Origin: Fragilaria radians
Lineage: Eukaryota > Bacillariophyta > Fragilariophyceae > Fragilariales > Fragilariaceae
Reading direction: 5' to 3'
Assembly (NCBI GenBank): GCA_900642245.1
Contig: CAAAJI010000014.1
Coordinates: forward strand, 442,522-506,521
DNA: 64,000 nt
The notes beneath the pieces were generated by a model. That model ran no database searches. It was given only the letters and a program-made list of their open reading frames with translations, and was not told the origin of the DNA. The translations under genes and the position numbers were made by a program. Of the stretch, positions 55,774 through 64,000 are shown one piece after another. Within the stretch, counting starts at the first letter, position 1, and each line of letters opens with the position of its first letter.

Positions 55774-57363
55774 GGCAAGTTTGTTTGTGAAAATAGTACT
55801 TTTTGCAGAATCCGATGAAAGAAATTTTTGCAATAACGATTTCCACGAGGAAACACGACGAAGTCATATCTTTTGATTGGGCTTCGTCGGTAGGACTACA
55901 GTAATCTAGTGGCCGTGCCAAAACATTTCTTTTCGTTGCTGACGCTTCACTCGTTTTCCTCCAAAATCGACAGAAAAGTTTAACAGTGGATGCACAATGA
56001 TGAATTTAAAATTGATAAAAAAGATTTTTCTTTCCAAAATAGTAGATGACTCTTCAAAATGGAATATAGAAAGTTTTTTTCAAACCAGAAAACTTCAATA
56101 CTTCGCAGTGGAAACTTTTTTTTTCAGCAGTCTAAAAAGTCGTTTCCTTTCAATTTCACAACTTCTTGATTCGGAAAAACCAACGAATTTTAATTGCCTT
56201 GGTAAACTCAAAATTCATTCAAAGAATTAATAAAGGCTTCGTGATTTGATCAAAGTACAACATCTGAAGTTTAATGTTTTATAAATTGCATTGCTTTTAA
56301 GCACATATGAATGACTGCTCTATAGATCAGAATGGCGATCCAAAGAAATACTCCTTCTATTGACTTTTTAGAATAATTACATGCATCTTAGTGCTTGCTA
56401 ACTCAAGGTAGACCCAAGTCAATAAATTCTTTTTGGAAATTAATGAGCTCATGAAATCAGCCAGTATTATAGGTGATCATAAATAACCATGAACAAGCAA
56501 TGCTTATCCCCGCAATTGTGTGATTACAGAATATATCAGGACACTGGTAAAATATTTATAGTTTATAAAAAAATAGGAGAGCAAAACATCGAGTCCGCAG
56601 TAAGTTAAATTAGTTGAAACCTCCTTCAAATGGCATGCAATTCAAAGGGCTGTTCTGAAAGTCATCCTGATCAGAAATCACTCAATGAATAGCGGCAAAA
56701 CCACTTCCATACAGGAAAGTATATTTTACATGCATCCTATTTACAGCTATGGAATACATATTTCAAGGAAAAAGAAAACAGCTATCCATCAACACCCCAT
56801 TTAACGTGGAGTTTAAAATGATGTGAGTTCCATGGTAGGAAAGTAAGCTTTGCAAATTTTGATTCGAAAAATTGAGAAAAGACATCATTAGAGTCGTAAT
56901 GTGTGATAGCCAGGTACTATGGCCGTTTGTATTTGACAAATATACGACATCCTTTTCATAGTCAAATTATGTGCACCAAGATTTGTTTTGTTTCCCTATT
57001 CCATTGACTGTAAATGACATGCTCATTACTTTGGAACTCGTTTAATTGTCCCTTACTCTCATAAGCCTTTTTTTGAAATGTTTGTTCCAACAATTCAACC
57101 TCTTCATTTGATTGTTTCAAAGTACATTAGTCGTAACAACTTCCACTCTAGTCGGCATTTCAAGGACGATTTCTCATTAAGAACTAGAGAGGGAATTATG
57201 AAATGGGGCGTCTCTCTCTACCTATTAATATCTGTTTCCTTGAACTTGTCATATAGGTGAAAACGACATATGGTAGCCAAAGAAATAAAAATATTCACCA
57301 TGTTTATAGGTTGGCAATAGGAAATAAAAGGGTTTGTTACTATCACGTACATAGTAAAATAGT
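55774..57363. other. Intergenic, nothing recognised
   Basis: 1.6 kb between ClpP (minus) and eL24 (minus). AT-rich; small plus-strand frames such as 55997-56230 and 57078-57260 lack motifs. It must include the ClpP promoter and the eL24 3' UTR. Confidence 0.5.
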
Positions 57364-57992
57364 TTAACGCTGAGTTGTGGCACGTCTTCCAGAACCTCCC
57401 ATGTGCTTTGGAACCTTTTGGAATGCAGATCCCTTGGGCAATGCAGTCTTGCTGGTGGACTTGGCCTTGTTCGCAACTTTACGATCCTTAACTTCCTTTA
57501 ATGCCGCGTCTCTCTGTGCTGCTCGGAAGTCACTCTTCTGCGAGGCCTTCTTTTTGATTTCCTCTAGGGAGGCTCCAACAACGGCACGTTGAACTTTATT
57601 GGCACGACGAGCACGCTTTTTATTCGAGGTTTCCAAGATTCCTTTTTTGTGCAGACGACGCCACGCTTGAGTCCAAACTAACTTAGCTGCCTTCTTGCGC
57701 TGAATAGTTAAAGAGTATGCCTTACTGGATCCCAAAAAGATAGGCTTTCCATCTCGACGAATCATAAGCTTTCCATTTCCAGGATAGATACGATATTCCG
57801 AAAGGGCACAGAGTTCAGCTGTAGATTGCAACAAAAATATAAATTGAGAAAGACAGTAAAACAGATCAATTCGACTACGATAAAATGGAATTACGATAAA
57901 TCTCCTGATTACTATCATGGAGCTATTGCATCGATAATTGAAACAGGCTTTCCCAACAGAACTCTTGTTTACAACTCACTTGCGATCACCAT
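57364..57992 (-). CDS. RPL24: Cytosolic ribosomal protein eL24 (RPL24)
   Basis: Two exons on the minus strand: a 13-base first exon 57992-57980 (ATGGTGATCGCAA, then GTGAGT) and 57818-57364. The join reads MVIATELCALSEYRIYPGNG, restoring the conserved eL24 N-terminus. The protein is 155 residues, the usual size. Visible motifs are GKLMIRRDGKPIFLG, KKAAKLVWTQAWRRLHKKG and a basic Ala/Lys-rich tail. It is a structural protein of the 60S subunit. The early short exon is common in ribosomal protein genes and is easily missed by automatic models. Confidence 0.93.
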
Positions 57993-58397
57993 CTTGGTCC
58001 TCCGGAAACAGTATTAGACTATTTGATAGGTACGAGCTGAGGTATTTGAGGAGAGATGAACGTGGACACCAGTACAACATTACTGAAAACCATAAGTAAC
58101 TCGTATTTTGAGTAATTGGACATGATAACTCAAACCATTGAGGATAATTATTCTATTTTGTACTCTACTAACCCAACAGTACTTAACTTAAAATTGTCGA
58201 TTTTTTTATCCATAAAATCGTCTCATGTTTAAGTCATAAAGAGATGAAGCCATGTCAAGGGGTATACATCCGGGATTGCCTGGTAGTACCTGGCTACACT
58301 CAATACCTACATACACATACAAGAAGAACCAAACATGCAAAGGATTCTCTGTCGCTAAAATAGTACTAAGAGTCGTAATCGCATTGGATCACCAACC
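57993..58397. other. Divergent intergenic region
   Basis: About 400 bases between eL24 (minus) and the actin-binding gene (plus), probably a shared promoter zone. The true start of the plus gene could lie in an additional exon here. Confidence 0.5.
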
Positions 58398-59714
58398 ATG
58401 CAAACCATGTTGGCGGGAACGCTTCAAACAGATCCTCGCTCGGGTGGGATCAAGCGTAGCAGTGGCGTCAATGTTTTACCAATTGTTTCGGAAAGTACGT
58501 TCCAGAAGAGTAAATGACGGAAAGAAGGGAATATTGAAAAATCAAGTTTTACATTCGTTCTCCTTGTTTTGCGTCGTCCTTGGAACACCAGAGTAGTAAA
58601 TGTCGCCTTCATTATCATTCAAACGATTAGTTTACTATTAGAGTGTTCTCATTCTCACATATTGTTTTGTTATTTTTCCAATTTTGGATATCAATATTCT
58701 TTTTCTATATATGGAACTAAATTCATCAACTTCATGGTTGCATTTACAATCATAATCAGCATGGCGTCAAGTACGAGATGATAAGCATACGGAGGTGGAC
58801 TGGTTGATTGCAGGATACGTTCCTGGTTCGAAGACAGATATTACAGTTCTATTAAAGGGATGTGGCGGATTAGAGGCATGTGCCAAAGCATTGCCGTCTG
58901 GACAAGCCGTATTTGGAGGACTACGACATCGATCCAACCGATTTGTTACATTCTGGTATTGTGATGATGCCACACCAACCATGCAAAAGGGTCGTGCGTC
59001 GCTTCATAAGAATGGTATGTCCTCCTGTGTATATGAAAGTATTGTTTGTCATGAAACCTAGCAGCAAGAGACTGATATTCCAATTTGAATCTCGTCTGTA
59101 CTCTCCATCTTCCAGGCGTTTTAAATGTCTTGGAGGGGAGTGATTGCGAAATCAACATTCAACCATCTATCTCCGAAGCAGACTTGGGTATCCGAATAGG
59201 AACAACAGTAGGATCACCACCACCTCCCCCACCACCACCACGTCCTCCGCCAACTTCCCATGTACCGATCCAAAAATCTAGTGCCATGTTAAAATCCCCT
59301 CATTCTCCTCCTCTTCCATCATCCCCTCCTCTTGATGCTATCCGACATCAAAAACCATATAGTCATCATCCTACTGCCTCTGCCGTTACAGGAGGACGCA
59401 TGACATCGCACTCGAACGGAAAATCTATTCCAGCGTCAGGACTAGGAAAGAAGAACGATCCAAATATCAAAACAACAATGATCACCAATGGAGACGTCTC
59501 ATCATCAAAGTTTATGTCATCCAATGTTACTATCCCTTACGAACAGCTAAAAAATAATACGACAAATCTTCCAGCAGGCGTTGATCCTGCCTATCGAGAA
59601 AGGTCACTATCTCGTTCCGAATTCGAAGCCATCTTTGGAATGTCTCCTGCTGACTTTGATCGATTGCCAGCCTGGAAACGGACCACGATGAAGAAGCAGC
59701 ATGGACTTTTTTGA
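58398..59714 (+). CDS. Actin-binding protein: ADF-H domain, proline-rich linker, villin headpiece
   Basis: Reconstructed from three exons, 58398-58509, 58760-59014 and 59116-59714, total 321 residues with consistent phases. Residues about 33-152 look like an Abp1/drebrin/coactosin-type ADF-H domain: STFQK joined to TWRQVRDDKHTEVDWLIAGY, GSKTDITVLLKGCGGLEACA, then RFVTFWYCDDATP and GVLNVLEGSDCEINI. At 156-168 there is a run of eight Pro plus RPPP, a possible profilin or SH3 ligand, then a Ser/Pro-rich disordered linker. The last 35 residues, SRSEFEAIFGMSPADFDRLP and AWKRTTMKKQHGLF, are a textbook villin headpiece with the three core Phe, the Trp cap and the terminal KKxxGLF motif. The protein should bind F-actin at two sites. 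Exon 1 is the least certain part. This domain order is unusual. Confidence 0.8.
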
Positions 59715-61307
59715 GTATGCTTTCCTAATTCTTATGTTTATTCCACTTCCTTCTTCCACTACTTTATCAACATACTATTGCTATTTTTATCATCGCATTG
59801 ATATAGATGTAGGATGACAATGAATCAATATCCGTAATCATTTCTATTCCTGTTTGTTACAATGGCAGGAAGAAAGTATAGGAACTGAAACTCTCCCAGA
59901 TTCAATTTCATGTACAATCTTCTTATTGGTTCAATCTTCCATCAATCACTCTTTTACCAATTGTGACATACGAAATGCAAATACATTGAAGGAGCCCACC
60001 ACCGTATTTAAGCATGTATCCGTATATTATTCAGCGTAATGCAAATTTCCGTATGAAATGTGCTTGCAGTCCAATATTTTATGCCCTAACAAGGAATGTA
60101 GATTTACCTTAATCCATTACAGATACATCAGCAAAGGATCTATCCAACAAAATATACATGGAAAGACACGTCCCTCATTCAAGTCACTAATTATTGCCTT
60201 CAATATTGCGGGCTGTTGTGTGTGCCGTCCTAAAAAAGGGGGGCAAAAATTCTTTTGGGGTTTCTTTTTTTAGAAAATGTCACTTACATATGTTATATAG
60301 TTTAAGGGCAAGCACAATGGACAGGAAAAGATTAAATAGTGAGGATATTAAGTTGAAGATCAGTGATTGAGCGACATCAGCAACACTTCTACCCCGGAAT
60401 TCGATATTTCTTAAATCATTTAAATGTTGCCTGGCAATTGAATTCTTTTTGCTTCCAGAATTGCTGACATCAAAAGAGACTCCAAATTTGTGTATCTCCA
60501 TCTTCCCCCCTCACCTCTGGTATGAAATGGAATTACAAGGTGTGGCAATTGAATTCTTTTTGCTTCCAGAATTGCTGACATCAAAAGAGACTCCAAATTT
60601 GTGTATCTCCATCTTCCCCCCTCACCTCTGGTATGAAATGGAATTACAAGGTGTGACATCAGCTCACCAAAAAAGTTAACGTATGTCATCACTATATCCT
60701 ATGGCAAATAAAGGAAAGAACCAACAACAACAAGTCATTCGGAAAAGTATATCTTGCTCCTTCATATTATGCTTTTTGGGTAAAACAAGGCAACTTTGTT
60801 TCTCTCCATTCCTCATATGATTGCCATAGAGTAAATATTTCAACCATGTGAGTTCATGATAACCGTGTTTGGTGAAAAAAATCATGGTTTTCGTTTTATA
60901 TTGAATGTTGGTGAAGAATCATGCAGCATTAACTTCTTTCTCTATTTCCAATAATCACCATAAGTCCCACAGCTACAGGAATAATGATAAAATAACCTTA
61001 CATGCGGGTCAGCTTTTGTTGCACATCAGAGTTTACTACATTGTTAGCAGGTTCAACTTTAGCATACCAACGCTTCATCTTAGTTTCTTCACCATACTAA
61101 CTTGTGGTGCATTTTTTGGGCTAACTGTAACTTACAAACACACTATAAAGATTCTAAGACGAGGATTTCGTTGAATTTACCACCAAGATGTATATTCCAT
61201 TATCAAGACGAGAATTTCAAATTGTTAACATATATTACCAGACACAAGAAGTTTTAGTAAAAGGTCAAGGAGGGAAGGAAGTGTGAAAAGTAAAGCAAAC
61301 CATGACT
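59715..61307. other. Intergenic with exact 111-bp tandem duplication
   Basis: 1.6 kb between two convergent genes. Apart from the duplication listed separately, no supported gene is seen; frames at 60905-61174 and 60058-60273 lack motifs. Confidence 0.5.
60432..60653. repeat. Perfect 111-bp tandem duplication
   Basis: Copy 1 at 60432-60542 and copy 2 at 60543-60653 appear identical base for base; each begins TGGCAATTGAATTCTTTTTG and ends GAAATGGAATTACAAGGTG. The unit is a multiple of three, so frames on both strands stay open through both copies, but there is no independent sign of coding. The identity implies a very recent event or an assembly artefact. Confidence 0.95.
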
Positions 61308-62573
61308 TCATACTCGCTTCACTTCTGTTTCACCCAACCCCAAAGCTAATTTTTGGAATTCAAATATCTGCACTGCAAATTCGTATACTTTCACATCCAA
61401 CATGTTGTATTTCAGAATAGCGGCTTCAGTTTCCGGATCTGGATGTGGAGGTAAATTCCAATGAGTTCCATTTGCACCACATCGATTATTTTCAGGGCTT
61501 GCATTTGCATGAGGCATTGGACAAGCTTCCGTACTAACACCAGATGACATCTCTAAAGGTAACGTCTCATTCATGAAAGGGAATACCATTCCCACCATCG
61601 TCGTCGTTTCCGGCATATTGGAAGTAAGACCAACTAGAGTAAAGACATTTTCAAGATTATGCATTGCTTCACGTAGAATTCGATCCGTATCATTAGTTGC
61701 CATTGTGCCTCTGAACGATACTAAATTGCGGGTTTGGTGATTGATCAATTGATCACGGCATAATCTATCTCCTGTGAAACTCCCATTGGCAATAGAATCG
61801 TAAACTTCAGTAAGATTACGACATTGATAGCATCGCTTAGTTTGAAAACGAAACATGCTCCAGACTCGGTCAACTGGATGGCGAAGTACTGTAATCGAAT
61901 AAGGATGCAATGGTGGTTCCTCCAAGTGCGATTTCGTGTCTGCAAGATGTCTCAAGTTTTGATTCCTATCCTTGTTTGATAGTAATTCCCAACCAAAATT
62001 AGATAGATCCATTAAAGGAGCACAATAATTCAAGACTGGAGCCTTGTTTACTAAATCAAAGCACATTTTGTCTTCTTTGGAAAAGCAACGATTGTACATA
62101 GTCAATCCACATTCATGTAAACTCATAACTGGAATGTCGAATTTTTTCAAAGATGAATCGTTAGATACGACTTTTCCCCATCTGTTAGTAGCGCAACGTA
62201 TTAAGCCCTCCATAGAAGTGCCTCCTGTCTTCATATGGTGTAAATGTAACACCTGATTTGGCAGCGATCGATTGTGGTCATCGAAGCGAAAATGAAATGG
62301 CACCGATAATTTTTTGGACATACGCTCAAGCGTTTTCAACGGATCCATCAAACCTTCCTTCAATTCTGAAGATTCTTGCCTGATCACATCTTTTGGACCA
62401 AGGACCCTAACCTGAATAGGTTTCGACTGGATAGAGTTATCGTTTCCTTTGAGCCGTAACAACCTAAGTCTCTCTGAGCTTTTATGCGAAGATGTCGACA
62501 CTAGCCTTGCGGTTGCATCCCAAAGTAGAAGGAATATAGTAATAAGAAAGCGTAGTCGTGGAAGATTCATCAT
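61308..62573 (-). CDS. Secretory-pathway sulfotransferase (carbohydrate type)
   Basis: Protein of 421 residues. The N-terminus, MMNLPRLRFLITIFLLLWDA, is a signal anchor or signal peptide. HLHHMKTGGTSMEGLIRCAT (about 110-129) is the 5'-phosphosulfate loop with Lys115, and SITVLRHPVDRVWSMFRF (226-243) is the 3'-phosphate motif with Arg231 and Ser239. This pair marks PAPS-dependent sulfotransferases of the heparan-sulfate/carbohydrate group that act in the Golgi. Several Cys between 127 and 251 suggest disulfides. The acceptor is unknown; sulfated polysaccharides are typical of diatom exudates. It is a different subfamily from the gene at 14648-15970, since the P-loop reads MKTGGTS rather than PPKMGTTS. 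Confidence 0.82.
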   Translation of the reverse strand: MMNLPRLRFLITIFLLLWDATARLVSTSSHKSSERLRLLRLKGNDNSIQSKPIQVRVLGPKDVIRQESSELKEGLMDPLKTLERMSKKLSVPFHFRFDDHNRSLPNQVLHLHHMKTGGTSMEGLIRCATNRWGKVVSNDSSLKKFDIPVMSLHECGLTMYNRCFSKEDKMCFDLVNKAPVLNYCAPLMDLSNFGWELLSNKDRNQNLRHLADTKSHLEEPPLHPYSITVLRHPVDRVWSMFRFQTKRCYQCRNLTEVYDSIANGSFTGDRLCRDQLINHQTRNLVSFRGTMATNDTDRILREAMHNLENVFTLVGLTSNMPETTTMVGMVFPFMNETLPLEMSSGVSTEACPMPHANASPENNRCGANGTHWNLPPHPDPETEAAILKYNMLDVKVYEFAVQIFEFQKLALGLGETEVKRV

Positions 62574-63116
62574 GTCAACTTCTGTTATTTCAAGTGCTCT
62601 GGTCTTTCAGAAAGAACGGGAAACTTGAGTACAGTTGTGACGAGGATTATTCGTAGCAGACACAAGTAGTACTGAATAATTCTCGTAGAGAAAGAATCTG
62701 GACCGTTTTTTCTCCTAGTATCTGATTTTAAGAATTGAAATGTCTGGAATGTAGGCCACCAAGACTGACGAACAAATTTTCGTATGGAAATGCGCGCGAA
62801 CCGTTGTGATTCCTGTCGAAGAAAAGTTTTCAGCGCATCATGATTCTTGCTAACAAAAAAACAACGAATCGGTACCCCTCAGGTAAAACATAACAACTAC
62901 ACTGTTTCTTGCAACTACCGTAATTAAGGGATGGGGAATGTACATGAATCACTTCTGGAATCTCTTAATCAACGCAAATTTTTTTGGATGTACAAGATTC
63001 CCTAGTCAATGCCTACCGTAGTGCCTTGTAAAACAAAAGAACGGATGGTGCACTCACTCTTCTTGATCATACATCTTTTGCTTCTTTGCTCAACACATAC
63101 TATTGAGCAATCCATC
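62574..63116. other. Intergenic between divergent genes
   Basis: About 540 bases upstream of the sulfotransferase. No motif recognised. The plus frame that follows also extends in-frame back to an ATG at 63009. Confidence 0.5.
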
Positions 63117-63662
63117 ATGACTTCAGACAATAAAGATGATGGCTGTGGTGGTGGTGAGCCCACAAACAATGCTGATGCGCAGAGGCACAGACAAAAGACG
63201 TACACTATCCAGGAGAAAGCATCAATCATCCGGTCAGTGGCACATCTGATGGAGCGGCATGGAATGACACATCCCGAAGCATGTGAGGACCTCAACATTA
63301 CTTCTGGCAAACATTGGGCATGGAAGAAATCAATTGATGCACTGCTTGAAGCAAAGAAGAACAATAGCAAGGCAGTTGCTGTTGATGTTCTTGTTGTTGG
63401 AAAACCCAACATATTTCTATCATCCTTCTTTGTTGTTGATGCCGCATTAGATGCACCTGGATCATCATACGACACAAAACTTTCATTGTTGCCGCGCAAA
63501 CGGGTAAGGAGCGCCATTTCTTCTTCACTTTCCTCCTCTTGTTTTGCAATCTTGGACAAGAAGGTGGTGGTGGTTTTACTGATGGAGTTTTCTGCTGAAG
63601 GGAAATCTGAGATGATTACTGCAAGACTACAACCCATTTGTGGCAATACTTCTTTTGCTTGA
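63117..63662 (+). CDS. Helix-turn-helix protein, probably transposon-derived
   Basis: Frame of 181 codons from the ATG at 63117 (an in-frame ATG also exists at 63009). Residues about 27-75, KTYTIQEKASIIRSVAHLME followed by GMTHPEACEDLNITSGKHWAWKK, have the layout of the N-terminal HTH of pogo/Tigger or other DDE transposases, in which a short helix is followed by a recognition helix and a Trp-Lys end. After about residue 90 (AVAVDVLVVGKPN) the sequence looks low-complexity and may be out of frame. No DDE catalytic domain is seen. It could be a fragment of a transposase or a domesticated DNA-binding protein. Confidence 0.45.
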   Translation: MTSDNKDDGCGGGEPTNNADAQRHRQKTYTIQEKASIIRSVAHLMERHGMTHPEACEDLNITSGKHWAWKKSIDALLEAKKNNSKAVAVDVLVVGKPNIFLSSFFVVDAALDAPGSSYDTKLSLLPRKRVRSAISSSLSSSCFAILDKKVVVVLLMEFSAEGKSEMITARLQPICGNTSFA

Positions 63663-63927
63663 TTGGAATTTCACTCCCAGCAGAATATATCTCTGTTACT
63701 TGTGCCAACATGCCATCAAATGTTTTGTCATGGGCAACAAAGTGGCGCTGCAAAAATCCAACATGACACTGGTCAATACCATCCAATACATTGTGTGCAG
63801 CAATTGCAGTCTCTTTTTTTCTTTGAGCATTGTGAATTTGCACCTTCCGAAGCCTCAGAACAACATCTTCCTTAATTACTTCCCCACAAACATCATGTTG
63901 ATGACATTGACCTACCTTGACTAGGAT
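63616..63927 (-). CDS. Hypothetical protein fragment, probably from a mobile element
   Basis: A minus-strand frame of about 100 codons running in from the window edge. It has balanced composition and conserved-looking segments (VLRLRKVQIHN, DGIDQCHVGFLQRHFVAH, FDGMLAQVTEIYS). A splice acceptor (GATCCTAG) lies just upstream near 63921, so the 5' part may be in another exon outside the window. Another minus frame, from MGCSLAVIISDFPSAENS at about 63637, continues it after a one-base shift, suggesting either a frameshift or an error. I do not recognise the family with certainty; the type is reminiscent of proteins repeated in diatom genomes. It overlaps the 3' end of the plus-strand HTH frame. 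Confidence 0.4.
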   Translation of the reverse strand: MLVKVGQCHQHDVCGEVIKEDVVLRLRKVQIHNAQRKKETAIAAHNVLDGIDQCHVGFLQRHFVAHDKTFDGMLAQVTEIYSAGSEIPIKQKKYCHKWVVVLQ

Positions 63928-64000
63928 CAAGAAGCAAATCCCTAAGACAATAGGTTGTAAGCAATAACAGGTTAATAATAATATGTTAAGCTAAGAGATG

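Noticed and set aside
1..64000. CRISPR arrays, bacterial operons, Shine-Dalgarno sites, rRNA genes
   Set aside because: Spliceosomal introns and organelle presequences show a eukaryotic nuclear sequence; no regular spaced repeats or rRNA segments were seen.

Overview
The window is an AT-rich nuclear genomic segment of a photosynthetic eukaryote, most likely a diatom (probably pennate; species not determined). The evidence is a mix of intronless genes and genes with short GT-AG introns (about 70-250 bases), presequences of signal peptide plus an ASAFAP-like phenylalanine motif on plastid-type proteins (ClpP, isopropylmalate synthase, YebC-like), a decayed Ty1/copia pol of the sort common in diatoms, and a typical stramenopile gene set (VTC polyphosphate polymerase, mitochondrial carbamate kinase, GT17 and sulfotransferase Golgi-type enzymes). 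Three runs of N (4953-5416, 34273-34466, 45359-45378) are assembly gaps.

Layout. 0-10 kb: a membrane-anchored phytochelatin-synthase-like protein, a basic-region nuclear protein, a long gene-poor stretch with tandem duplications, and an F-box-like protein. 10-14 kb: remains of a copia retrotransposon containing a short telomere-like TTAGGGG tract. 14-22.5 kb: LYR-motif protein, sulfotransferase-like protein, a large charged chromatin-type protein (possibly BIN4-like), a GT17 glycosyltransferase and an unknown acidic Ser-rich protein. 25-27.4 kb: four-exon VTC4-like polyphosphate polymerase. 28.8-44.2 kb: two large paralogous zinc-motif/ARM-repeat proteins head to head, flanking a membrane-tailed class-3 aldehyde dehydrogenase. 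45-59.7 kb is gene-dense: YebC/TACO1-like protein, mitoferrin-like carrier, carbamate kinase, 2-isopropylmalate synthase, plastid ClpP, ribosomal protein eL24 and a three-exon actin-binding protein joining an ADF-H domain, a proline-rich linker and a villin headpiece. 60-64 kb: an exact 111-bp tandem duplication, a second sulfotransferase, and probable transposon-derived coding fragments converging on opposite strands.

There are no operons. Functional themes that recur are secretory-pathway glycan modification (GT17 plus two sulfotransferases), plastid function (leucine synthesis, ClpP proteolysis, YebC-like factor), mitochondrial function (carbamate kinase, iron-type carrier, LYR protein) and metal/phosphate handling (phytochelatin synthase-like, VTC). 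Intron-exon structures for VTC, ALDH, YebC, carbamate kinase, ClpP, eL24 and the ADF-H/headpiece gene were rebuilt by hand from splice signals and conserved protein sequence; all give whole-codon totals. The most unusual item is the ADF-H/proline-rich/villin-headpiece fusion.
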